Assembly: GCA_031254295.1 (NCBI GenBank)
Contig: JAIRUS010000017.1
Location: forward strand, 1-59,068
Origin: Streptococcaceae bacterium
GTDB taxonomy: Bacteria; Bacillota; Bacilli; Lactobacillales; Streptococcaceae
Reading direction: 5' to 3'
DNA: 59,068 bases
Shown one piece after another: positions 8,670 to 16,873 of the stretch; position 1 is the stretch's first letter, and each line of letters opens with the position of its first letter. Under the pieces are notes generated by a model, which was given only the letters and a program-made list of their open reading frames with translations, searched no databases and was not told the origin of the DNA. Made by a program: the position numbers and the translations under genes.

Positions 8670-9638
8670 GTGAATAAAATAAATCATTTTCAAAAGTTGT
8701 TAAATCAAACTGGCATCATTTCAGCTTTAGCAATAGATCAACGTGGCGCTTTGCGTAAGATGATGCAGATCCACCAAGAAAATCCAGTCAGCGACGAGCA
8801 GATAAAGCTTTTTAAATCAATCATTTCATCAGAGCTAAGTCCTTATACTTCAGCTATCTTGCTTGATGCAGAGTATGGTATCGAAGCGAGCCAAGCACGT
8901 GCCGCTAGCTGTGGGTTTCTCATGTCCTATGAAAAGACAGGTTATGACAATACTGTAGCGGGACGTTATCCGGATATTTTGGATAAGTGGTCAGTGCGAC
9001 GGCTGAGGGAGGCTGGCGCAGATTCTTGTAAGTTTTTATTATATTACGATGTTGATGAACCAACGGGAATCAATGAACGTAAAAAGGCTATGATTGAGCG
9101 CATTGGTGCGGAGTGTTCTGCAGAGGAATTACCTTTCTTTCTTGAAGTTGTGACTTATGATGCAAGAATTAAAGATAGCAATTCGATTGAGTATGCCAAG
9201 CTGAAACCACACAAGGTAATTGAGGCGATGAAGCATTTTTCAGATTCACGTTATGGAATTGACTGCTTAAAGGTAGAAGTCCCAGTCAATATGGAATTTG
9301 TTGAAGGCTATGCTAGTTCTAAGGCAGATGTCATCTATACAAAGGCGGAAGCGCAGAGTGCATTTAAAGAACAGTCTACAGCTACAAAGTTACCATTTAT
9401 TTTTCTATCTGCTGGTGTCAGCTCTGAGCTTTTTAATGAGACTTTAAATTTTGCTAAAGAATCTGAAAGCCATTTTAACGGCGTACTTTGTGGGCGGGCG
9501 ACTTGGGCAAAAGCAGTTGAGGTCTATGTGAAAAAAGGTGAAGTAGCTACTCGTGGCTGGTGCCAAAAAGTCGGGCGCCAAAATATAGAAAAATTGAATG
9601 ATACTTTAGAAGAGACAGCAACTACAATATTATTTTGA
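8670..9638 (+). CDS. lacD: Tagatose-1,6-bisphosphate aldolase
   Basis: A class I (Schiff-base) aldolase of the LacD family that splits tagatose-1,6-bisphosphate into DHAP and glyceraldehyde-3-phosphate. GTG 8670 is chosen because TGGAGG (8658-8663) lies 6 nt upstream and the protein then begins MNKINHFQ, giving 322 residues, close to the usual length. Family landmarks are ALAIDQRGALRKMM near residue 20, CLKVEVPVN near 205 (the Lys is the probable Schiff-base residue) and PFIFLSAGVS near 250. The kinase that makes its substrate, LacC, is not in the window. Confidence 0.92.
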   Translation: MNKINHFQKLLNQTGIISALAIDQRGALRKMMQIHQENPVSDEQIKLFKSIISSELSPYTSAILLDAEYGIEASQARAASCGFLMSYEKTGYDNTVAGRYPDILDKWSVRRLREAGADSCKFLLYYDVDEPTGINERKKAMIERIGAECSAEELPFFLEVVTYDARIKDSNSIEYAKLKPHKVIEAMKHFSDSRYGIDCLKVEVPVNMEFVEGYASSKADVIYTKAEAQSAFKEQSTATKLPFIFLSAGVSSELFNETLNFAKESESHFNGVLCGRATWAKAVEVYVKKGEVATRGWCQKVGRQNIEKLNDTLEETATTILF

Positions 9639-9734
9639 GAATAATTTAATATAAATTTTATTTGTTTATAAGGATTTATTAAGGAAGTTAAGATATTCTT
9701 TTGGCTAGAGGAGGTAGAGCTAGGTGTTGTAAGG

Positions 9735-9780
9735 TGAAAAAATTTTCATCTTAATCTTAGAAATATCGAAAAATTTCCAA
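9735..9780. promoter_or_regulatory. Palindromic operators upstream of the PTS genes
   Basis: TGAAAAAATTTTCA (9735-9748) is a 14-bp palindrome. ATCGAAAAATTTCCAA (9765-9780) matches the agaS-upstream palindrome at 14 of 16 positions. Both precede a TATAAT at about 9792 and lie within a 225-bp gap before the PTS EIIB gene. A role as RpiR operators is inferred. Confidence 0.58.
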
Positions 9781-9863
9781 AAATGAAAAACTATAATGAG
9801 TATAACTAGAGAAATGGTCTATACTATACAGATTATAGGATTTATTGATTAGGAGGGTATAGG

Positions 9864-10346
9864 ATGTCAGATCCAAATATTTTATTAACGCGTATTGATA
9901 ACCGTCTCATTCACGGTCAGGTGGGGATTACGTGGACCAAAACTCTTGGAGCGAACTTAATCATTGTGGCAGACGATGCAGCTTCAACAGATACATTGGC
10001 ACAGGAGCTGATGGCAATGACGGCAGAAAGCTCTGGTGCGGGTGTGCGTTTCTTTACATTGCAGCGCACAATTGACATCATCGGAAAAGCGGCGCCGCAT
10101 CAAAAAATTTTTATTGTCGTGCAAACTCCAGCGTCGGCTCGGGTACTTGTTGAAGCAGGTGTGCCAATAAAACAAATCAATGTCGGAAATATGCATTTTT
10201 CAGAAGGTAAACATGCACTGAGTAAGAAAGTCTATGTTGATGCTCAAGACGTTGAGGATTTAAATGCACTCATCAAATCGGGTGTAGAGGTTTATATTCA
10301 AGATGTTCCAGGAGATTCAAAAGAAGTTTTGAAGGAAGTGAAATAA
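9864..10346 (+). CDS. PTS EIIB component, mannose family (GalNAc/GalN type)
   Basis: A 160-residue cytoplasmic EIIB of the mannose/fructose/sorbose family. The phosphorylated histidine is in RIDNRLIHGQV at about residue 17, the hallmark of this class. It takes phosphate from EIIA and passes it to the sugar entering through EIIC/EIID. An AGGAGG site lies 8 nt upstream. It heads the transporter part of the locus, with palindromic candidate operators upstream. Substrate assignment to GalNAc or galactosamine follows from neighbouring agaS, lacD and deacetylase genes. Confidence 0.92.
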   Translation: MSDPNILLTRIDNRLIHGQVGITWTKTLGANLIIVADDAASTDTLAQELMAMTAESSGAGVRFFTLQRTIDIIGKAAPHQKIFIVVQTPASARVLVEAGVPIKQINVGNMHFSEGKHALSKKVYVDAQDVEDLNALIKSGVEVYIQDVPGDSKEVLKEVK

Positions 10347-10450
10347 AATCTAAGTCAGATAAAGAGCTATTCAGAAGTTAGTAGGAGTTATGATCTCTAA
10401 CTTTTGATTTCTTAATTTTAATTTGAAAAATTTATTTTGGAGGTATCATC

Positions 10451-11257
10451 ATGCAGATTACATTGGCACAAGGGTTGCTCCTTGCGATTGCAGCGGTAAT
10501 ACAAGGGGGTGACTTTTGGTTAGAGGGCTTGTATATTTTCCGTCCAATTATTGTCTCGACGATTGCAGGGATTATTCTTGGCGATTTGCAGACGGGTTTG
10601 GTCGTCGGAGGTGTGACAGAGCTGGCTTTTGCAGGCCTAACGCCTGCAGGAGGTACGCAACCACCGAATCCTATACTGGCAGGTGTCATGGGTGTCGTCA
10701 TTGCACATACGACAGGCGCAAAGCCTGAGGCAGCGATGGCCTTAGCTTTGCCTTTCTCACTTTTAATGCAGTACGTGATTTTGTTCTTCTACTCAACCTT
10801 TGCCTTCTTTATGCGTCAGATTGATTCAGCAGCTCACGAAGCAGATACCAAGAAGGTCGGGCGAATCAATATGACAACGACAGGAATTGTTGCTGTAACC
10901 TATGGGGTGGTTGTTTTTCTGACAGGTTATTTAGCTCAAAGTCCAATGAAAAGTTTTGTCGCGGCACTTCCAAGCTGGTTGACACATGGATTTGAAGTCA
11001 TCGGCGGTATCTTACCAGCCATTGGTTTTGCGATGCTATTGAATACCATGCTGAAGATGGAATTCATGCCTTTCTTGCTGATTGGATTTGTGCTAGCAAG
11101 TTTCTTGAACTTCTCAAATCTATTGCCTGTCGCAATTGTCGGGCTGGCTTTGGCTCTATTTACTTATACCATTGAGCAAAAGATCCGAAATAATAAGCCA
11201 ACTTTAATGGCGAACAATACGAACCAAGATGAGGAGGATTTCTCAGATGGAATCTAA
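10451..11257 (+). CDS. PTS EIIC component, mannose family
   Basis: A 268-residue polytopic membrane protein with about eight hydrophobic segments. GGVTELAFAG and the Pro-rich TPAGGTQPPNP near residues 57-77 are typical of sorbose/mannose-family EIIC. It forms the sugar channel together with EIID. TTTTGGAGG precedes the ATG. The 104-bp gap to EIIB contains an inverted repeat (AAGTTAG/CTAACTT, around 10375-10403) that may be an RNA-processing or stability hairpin. The C-terminus is acidic (NQDEEDFSDGI) and its coding end overlaps the EIID start by 11 nt. Confidence 0.92.
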   Translation: MQITLAQGLLLAIAAVIQGGDFWLEGLYIFRPIIVSTIAGIILGDLQTGLVVGGVTELAFAGLTPAGGTQPPNPILAGVMGVVIAHTTGAKPEAAMALALPFSLLMQYVILFFYSTFAFFMRQIDSAAHEADTKKVGRINMTTTGIVAVTYGVVVFLTGYLAQSPMKSFVAALPSWLTHGFEVIGGILPAIGFAMLLNTMLKMEFMPFLLIGFVLASFLNFSNLLPVAIVGLALALFTYTIEQKIRNNKPTLMANNTNQDEEDFSDGI

Positions 11258-12065
11258 GGAAATCAAACAATTACCAGAACGTGTGCTCACAAAACAAGAT
11301 ATTAATAAGTTGGCCGTGAGATCTGTTTTACTACAAGCTTCATTTAATTACGAACGTATGCAGGCCGGAGGCTTCATGCTAGCTCAGCTTCCTTTCCTAA
11401 AAAAGATTTATAAGGACGATAAAGCTGGCTTACAGGCTGCGATGGTAGACAATCTAGAATTTATCAATACTAGCCCGCACTTAGTCGGCTTCCTGATGGG
11501 GCTTTTGCTCTCTATGGAGGAAGGACACGAGAAGCGCCCGACAATACGGGCTCTGAAAACAGCCCTATTTGGTCCGATTGCGGGAATTGGCGATGCCATT
11601 TTCTGGTTTACAGTGCTGCCAATCCTTGCAGGTATCGCGTCCTCTATGGCAATTGGTGGCTCTATCGTTGGCCCAATATTGTTCTTCCTCGCCTATGTCT
11701 TAATCTTTGCGTCGCGTTTTTTCACCACTCGTTTAGGTTATAACCTTGGTGTCAAAGCTATTCCAATGATTAAGCAACAATCTGAGACCATTGGTCGTGC
11801 TGCGACAGTTCTTGGTGTGACAGTGATTGGAGGATTGATTGCCTCCTATGTGCATATCAATGTTCTGACACACTTTGTGATTAATAAGTCGAGTAAGCTT
11901 GAACTTCAGGCTGGCTTCTTTGATCGCATTTTGCCAAATATCTTGCCTTTTGGTTTTGTATTTTTACTCTACTATTTGATTCGTAAAAAGAAGATCAATC
12001 CAGTTATCTTGATTGCCGGTACATTTGTGGTCGTATTGGTCTTCTCATTCTTTAAAATTCTTTAA
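11247..12065 (+). CDS. PTS EIID component, mannose family
   Basis: A 272-residue membrane subunit of the mannose-family PTS. ATG 11247 is preferred because AGGAGG lies about 9 nt upstream, inside the EIIC gene. Characteristic stretches are FNYERMQAGGF near residue 36, FLMGLLLSMEE near 84, and FGPIAGIGDAIFW near 108, the most conserved EIID signature. The last ~60 residues contain two further helices. The overlap with EIIC implies translational coupling of the two channel subunits. Confidence 0.93.
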   Translation: MESKEIKQLPERVLTKQDINKLAVRSVLLQASFNYERMQAGGFMLAQLPFLKKIYKDDKAGLQAAMVDNLEFINTSPHLVGFLMGLLLSMEEGHEKRPTIRALKTALFGPIAGIGDAIFWFTVLPILAGIASSMAIGGSIVGPILFFLAYVLIFASRFFTTRLGYNLGVKAIPMIKQQSETIGRAATVLGVTVIGGLIASYVHINVLTHFVINKSSKLELQAGFFDRILPNILPFGFVFLLYYLIRKKKINPVILIAGTFVVVLVFSFFKIL

Positions 12066-12099
12066 TTGGTTGAAATTTATTGGGAAAAAGGAATAAAAA

Positions 12100-12562
12100 A
12101 TGGTAGATATCATTGTTACAGGTCACGGACGGTTTTCAGAAGGGCTACTTTCAGCCCTTCAACTGATTGTGGGAGAGCAGAGAAATGTTCAGAATGTGAA
12201 TTTTTTGGAGACAGATAGCGTAGAGAATTTGAGTTTTCATTTAGAAAAAGCTTTGGAAAAAACAGGGAAAGAGGTCATTTTTCTGACAGATTTGTTAGGA
12301 GGTTCCCCTTTTAAAGAGTCTGTCATGCTAAAAAAGCAGTATCCCGATAAAAATATAGAAGTTATTTCAGGAACAAATTTTCCCCTTCTTTTAAGTGCAG
12401 TAATGCAATCATCCGAGGATGCCCTAGAACTTGCCCAAACGATTGTTACAGAGGGACAGGCTGCAATGGTACGTTATAGGCCTGCTTCAAAAAGGCAACG
12501 AGGATTCAAAAAAATCTCAAGTAGAAATTCAAAGAGGATTAGAAAAAGAAGAAGGAATTTGA
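12100..12562 (+). pseudogene. PTS EIIA component, mannose family, with 3' frameshift
   Basis: The first ~125 residues are a normal EIIA of the mannose family: active-site His in VTGHGRFSEG (residue 9) and LTDLLGGSPF near 65. After AMVRY (about 12476) the reading frame continues as an unnaturally basic string (KRQRG, KRIRKRRR) straight into the next gene. The neighbouring frame instead reads GLLQKGNEDS and ends EKEEGI at a TGA (12560-12562), which is how EIIA proteins of this family usually end. One base inserted or lost between about 12428 and 12490 therefore removed the stop and joined EIIA to the deaminase in one 397-codon frame. The phosphorylation domain is intact, so the product might still work as a fusion. 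A sequencing error is possible. Confidence 0.7.
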
Positions 12563-13293
12563 TGAAGATTCAGAAGTTTGAGAATATCCTAGATTTAACG
12601 GACGAGGTTGTAGCTCTTGTAGAAAAGATAGTTGAAAACAGGGCTGATTCAGTACTTTGTTTTGCCTGTGGCGAAACGCCTCGCCCTGTTATGAATAGAT
12701 TAGTCGAGATGAAAAAGTCAGGAGAAATTGACTTTTCGCGTGTGCGCATAATTGGACTTGATGAATGGATCGGAGTTGGGCGCGATACCGTCGGCTCGTG
12801 CCAACAGATGTTATACGATGACTTCTTTATTCCTCTGAATCTTCGAGAAGACCAGATTATGTTATTTGACGGTCTCACAGAGGATCTGGATAAAGAAATC
12901 GAGAAAATGAACCATGTCATAGAAGATTTAGGAATTGATTTTATCCTGCTTGGTATTGGAATGAACGGCCATATTGGTCTAAATGAACCTGGTTGTGAGG
13001 TTGATGTCAAGGCGCATCTGATTGATTTGTCAGAAATGACGCAGACAGTAATGAAAAAATATTTTGCTGAACAGGCTGAAACAAGTCTGACTCAGGGACT
13101 TAGCCTAGGCTTTCAGCAAATCCTATCAGCGGAGCATATCGTACTTATGGCGACAGGGGAACGTAAAGCAGAAATTGTTGAAAAAGTTGTTCAGCATGAG
13201 CCGACAAATGAAATTCCAGCGACCTTGCTGAAAAATTCTACTAAAGAAACATTATTCTTTGTAGATGCAGAGGCAGGACGATTGATTACATAA
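12562..13293 (+). CDS. Galactosamine/glucosamine-6-phosphate deaminase-isomerase (AgaI/NagB family)
   Basis: ATG 12562 follows AAGAAGGA by 5-6 nt and would overlap the natural EIIA stop (TGATG). The 243-residue product has NagB-family features: RIIGLDEWIGVG near residue 68, LLGIGMNGHIGLNEPG near 130 (the phosphosugar loop), and a C-terminal VLMATGERKA. Context favours galactosamine-6-phosphate (AgaI) over glucosamine-6-phosphate. As the sequence stands it is also read in frame as the C-terminal half of a 397-residue protein starting at 12100. It may overlap functionally with agaS. Confidence 0.85.
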   Translation: MKIQKFENILDLTDEVVALVEKIVENRADSVLCFACGETPRPVMNRLVEMKKSGEIDFSRVRIIGLDEWIGVGRDTVGSCQQMLYDDFFIPLNLREDQIMLFDGLTEDLDKEIEKMNHVIEDLGIDFILLGIGMNGHIGLNEPGCEVDVKAHLIDLSEMTQTVMKKYFAEQAETSLTQGLSLGFQQILSAEHIVLMATGERKAEIVEKVVQHEPTNEIPATLLKNSTKETLFFVDAEAGRLIT

Positions 13294-13300
13294 CTCATAA

Positions 13301-14512
<1,212 letters not shown>

Positions 14513-14540
14513 ATTTGCTATTTTATTTAAGGAGAAATTT

Positions 14541-14549
14541 TGATATAAT
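14541..14549 (+). promoter_or_regulatory. Promoter upstream of tRNA-Thr region
   Basis: An extended -10 (TGaTATAAT, 14541-14549) lies about 180 bp before tRNA-Thr. The transcript would start with a CCTAGG-containing hairpin and run through the tRNA-like palindrome. Confidence 0.6.
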
Positions 14550-14616
14550 GAGGTGTTGCCTAGGTAAACGCCTAGGTAGTTGAAATAGTTGATTCATATC
14601 AAACTAAAACATATTG

Positions 14617-14720
14617 GCCGACATAGCTCATCGGTAGAGCTCGAAGCACTGCTTCGAGGTAATGGATAAAGGAAACGTAGTTTCCCCCGTTATGTGCTCA
14701 TCGACTGAGCTAAGTTGGCA
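14617..14720 (+). repeat. tRNA-Thr-derived palindromic element
   Basis: GCCGACATAGCTCATCGG (from 14617), continuing TAGAGC to 14640, is a near copy of the 5' half of the true tRNA-Thr that follows. GCTCA...TGAGCTAAGTTGGC (14696-14719) is the same half in inverted orientation, so the two ends of the element can pair. Between them lie two hairpins: CTCGAAG/CTTCGAG (14640-14658) and GGAAAC/GTTTCC (14671-14685). No T arm or acceptor 3' strand is present, so this is not a working tRNA. Confidence 0.6.
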
Positions 14721-14728
14721 AAAACTGA

Positions 14729-14801
14729 GCCGACTTAGCTCAGTCGGTAGAGCACTTCACTCGTAACGAAGGGGTCGTAGGTTCGATTCCTATAGTCGGC
14801 A
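14729..14801 (+). tRNA. tRNA-Thr (anticodon CGT)
   Basis: The full cloverleaf can be drawn. The acceptor stem is GCCGACT/AGTCGGC, the D stem GCTC/GAGC, the anticodon loop CTCGTAA with CGT at 14762-14764, a 5-nt variable loop, and the T arm GTAGG-TTCGATT-CCTAT with discriminator A (14801). CCA is not encoded. The base pair closing the anticodon loop is an A-C mismatch (14759/14767), and the first T-stem pair is G-T. It reads ACG codons. Confidence 0.92.
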
Positions 14802-14858
14802 TCTATTTCAACTTACCAAGGTGATTTAAGGATTAAGAAAGAATAAAGGAAAAATAAA

Positions 14859-15194
14859 ATGGGTTCATTAGTAACATTTTTACCAATTATCGTTATCATG
14901 GTTGCCATGATGTGGTTCATGCAACGTTCACAAAAAAAACAGGCTCAGAAACGTCAAGAGCAACTCAACACAATGGCTGTTGGTGATTCTGTAGTTACAA
15001 TCGGTGGATTGCACGGTATAATCGGTGCCATCGATGAGACTTTGAAAACAGTTGAAATTAACTGCGAAGGTGTTATTTTGACTTTCGATAAGGCAGCGAT
15101 TCGTACGTTTAATAAGACTGTTTCAACTACTACTGACTCAGTTACTGAAAAAGTAGAAGATAAAGTTGAAAGCCCAATCGAAGAAACAAAATAA
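14859..15194 (+). CDS. yajC: Preprotein translocase subunit YajC
   Basis: YajC is a small single-pass membrane protein associated with the Sec translocase. The 111-residue product has one N-terminal helix (VTFLPIIVIMVAMMWFM, about residues 4-20) followed by QRSQKKQAQKRQEQLNTM and VGDSVVTIGGLHGIIG, the conserved cytoplasmic motif. The C-terminal ~25 residues are acidic and variable. AAGGAAAAA lies before the ATG. A terminator follows, so it may be transcribed with the tRNA upstream. Confidence 0.92.
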   Translation: MGSLVTFLPIIVIMVAMMWFMQRSQKKQAQKRQEQLNTMAVGDSVVTIGGLHGIIGAIDETLKTVEINCEGVILTFDKAAIRTFNKTVSTTTDSVTEKVEDKVESPIEETK

Positions 15195-15221
15195 TCAAGA
15201 TAGTCTTGTAAAAAGCTAATA

Positions 15222-15247
15222 AAAGTCCTCTAGACAGGGCTTTTTTT
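15222..15247 (+). terminator. yajC terminator
   Basis: AAAGTCCT (15222-15229) pairs with AGGGCTTT (15236-15243, one G-T pair), followed by a run of T to 15247. Confidence 0.75.
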
Positions 15248-15296
15248 GCTGGCGATATTTTAAAAAAGCTCTGGAATATGATAAAATGGAGGTCAC

Positions 15297-16013
15297 ATGA
15301 CAAATGAATTGAAAATTCCAGCACATATTGGTATTATCATGGATGGTAATGGTCGCTGGGCGAAAAAGCAGGGAAAACCTCGCATTTTTGGACATAAGGC
15401 AGGAATGGATGCCATAGAGCGGACAGCTATTTATGCGCAGAAACTTGGTGTAAAAGTTCTTACAGTCTATGCTTTTTCTACAGAAAACTGGACACGACCG
15501 CTAGATGAGGTCAAATTTATTATGAGTTTGCCAATTGATTTTTATAGCAAATTTGTTCCAGTTTTGAACCGTGAAAATATTCAAATTCGTATGATTGGCG
15601 ATAGAAATGGTGTTCCAGCAGCTACTCTAAAAGCTATTGATCGTGCAGCTGAGGATACAAAAAACAATACAGGAATGATTCTCACCTTTGCGATGAATTA
15701 TGGCGGGCGTGCAGAACTTTTACAGGCAGTCAAAAATATCGTGAAAAGTGGCGTTGAAATAGACGAAATAACAGAGCAATTGATTTCGGACAATTTGACA
15801 ACCTCAATATTCCCAGAAAATTGGCGGGATCCAGAGCTGATTATTCGGACTTCTGGAGAGTTGCGTTTATCAAATTTTCTAACATGGCAATCAGCTTATA
15901 GCGAGCTTTTATTTACAGATACTTTATGGCCGGATTTTAACGAGGCGTCGTTAGATATGGCAATAGCTGAGTTCTCTGGGCGTGATCGTCGTTTTGGCGG
16001 AGTTAAGGGATAG
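15297..16013 (+). CDS. uppS: Isoprenyl transferase (undecaprenyl diphosphate synthase)
   Basis: A cis-prenyltransferase making undecaprenyl diphosphate, the lipid carrier for peptidoglycan precursors. The 238-residue length is normal. HIGIIMDGNGRWAKKQGK near residue 9 carries the catalytic Asp, and AFSTENWTRP near 61, RIIGD-like RMIGDRNG near 100 and IIRTSGELRLSNFL near 185 are family signatures. GGAGG precedes the ATG. It begins a run of envelope genes, uppS-cdsA-rseP, that is conserved in Firmicutes; cdsA begins 9 nt after its stop. Confidence 0.96.
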   Translation: MTNELKIPAHIGIIMDGNGRWAKKQGKPRIFGHKAGMDAIERTAIYAQKLGVKVLTVYAFSTENWTRPLDEVKFIMSLPIDFYSKFVPVLNRENIQIRMIGDRNGVPAATLKAIDRAAEDTKNNTGMILTFAMNYGGRAELLQAVKNIVKSGVEIDEITEQLISDNLTTSIFPENWRDPELIIRTSGELRLSNFLTWQSAYSELLFTDTLWPDFNEASLDMAIAEFSGRDRRFGGVKG

Positions 16014-16022
16014 GGGGGACTA

Positions 16023-16817
16023 ATGAAGCAACGTATAATTACTGGTGTTGTTGCAGGAGCTGTTTTCATTGTTTTCTTGCTACTTGGTGGCTATTTCTTT
16101 CAGATTTTTGTTGGGCTGTTAACTTTTATTGCCCTATCAGAGCTTTTTAAGATGAAAGGTATCAAGTTTTTAACTCTAGAAGGGATTTTAGCCACACTCG
16201 CTGCGTTGGTACTTGCAATGCCTTTTGTAGCAAATCTATTAAATATGGGAGCAAATGGTCCGTTTATACTATTTGCCTTCTTCATCTTTGCGATGCTAGT
16301 AGGAACAGTATTTTCAAAAGACGGCTATAACTTTGAAAATGTAGCCTATCCATTCTTCTCGGCTTTTTATATTGGAGTTGGCTTTCAAGCGCTGAATTTT
16401 GCGCGTTTGGCAGGTATCGCAACAGTCTTTTATGCAATTTTGATTGTCTGGGCGACAGACTCAGGTGCTTATTTTATCGGACGTCAGTTCGGAAAACACA
16501 AGCTCATTCCGTCTGTTTCGCCAAATAAGACGGTTGAAGGATCTATTGGTGGTGTAGTTTCTGCAGTTGTAGTTAGTGCAATTATGATTGCTCTTTTTAA
16601 GAGTAGTTTACCCGATTTGCCAATGTGGTTACTCTTGATTTTATCTGCTGTCTTCTCGTGTGTTGCACAGCTTGGTGACTTGGTAGAGTCGGGTATCAAG
16701 CGACATTTTGAGGTTAAAGATTCAGGTACAGTCTTGCCAGGTCACGGTGGTATTCTTGATCGTTTTGATTCGATGATTTTCTTGCTTCCGTTGATGCACT
16801 TACTTGGACTATTCTAA
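16023..16817 (+). CDS. cdsA: Phosphatidate cytidylyltransferase
   Basis: CdsA makes CDP-diacylglycerol from phosphatidic acid and CTP at the membrane, the branch point of phospholipid synthesis. The 264-residue protein has about seven or eight hydrophobic helices. ATDSGAYFIGRQFGKHKL near residue 145 and the C-terminal signature VKDSGTVLPGHGGILDRFDS (about 233-252) are diagnostic. GGGGG lies just upstream of the ATG, within the gap after uppS. Confidence 0.95.
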   Translation: MKQRIITGVVAGAVFIVFLLLGGYFFQIFVGLLTFIALSELFKMKGIKFLTLEGILATLAALVLAMPFVANLLNMGANGPFILFAFFIFAMLVGTVFSKDGYNFENVAYPFFSAFYIGVGFQALNFARLAGIATVFYAILIVWATDSGAYFIGRQFGKHKLIPSVSPNKTVEGSIGGVVSAVVVSAIMIALFKSSLPDLPMWLLLILSAVFSCVAQLGDLVESGIKRHFEVKDSGTVLPGHGGILDRFDSMIFLLPLMHLLGLF

Positions 16818-16873
16818 CTTGAGATGAGTTAGAATTTAGTTTTGTAAATTTTGAAGGATAAAAAAGGGGGCTT

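Noticed and set aside
5325-10450. Catabolite-responsive (cre) elements in the GalNAc locus
   Set aside because: I scanned the intergenic regions by eye and found no convincing match to the CcpA consensus; a motif scan would be needed to exclude weak sites.
12570-13010. A 146-codon minus-strand frame opposite the deaminase gene
   Set aside because: It is a complement of a clearly conserved NagB-family gene, with Ser/Ile/Pro-rich shadow composition.
12100-13293. An evolved bifunctional EIIA-deaminase enzyme
   Set aside because: The linker is a frameshifted reading of a normal EIIA end with its stop overlapping the next start. Mutation or sequencing error is the simpler explanation, although a working fusion product is not excluded.
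14617-14720. A second functional tRNA
   Set aside because: It has the tRNA 5' half and an inverted copy of it, but no T arm, no anticodon arm of normal geometry and no matching 3' acceptor strand.
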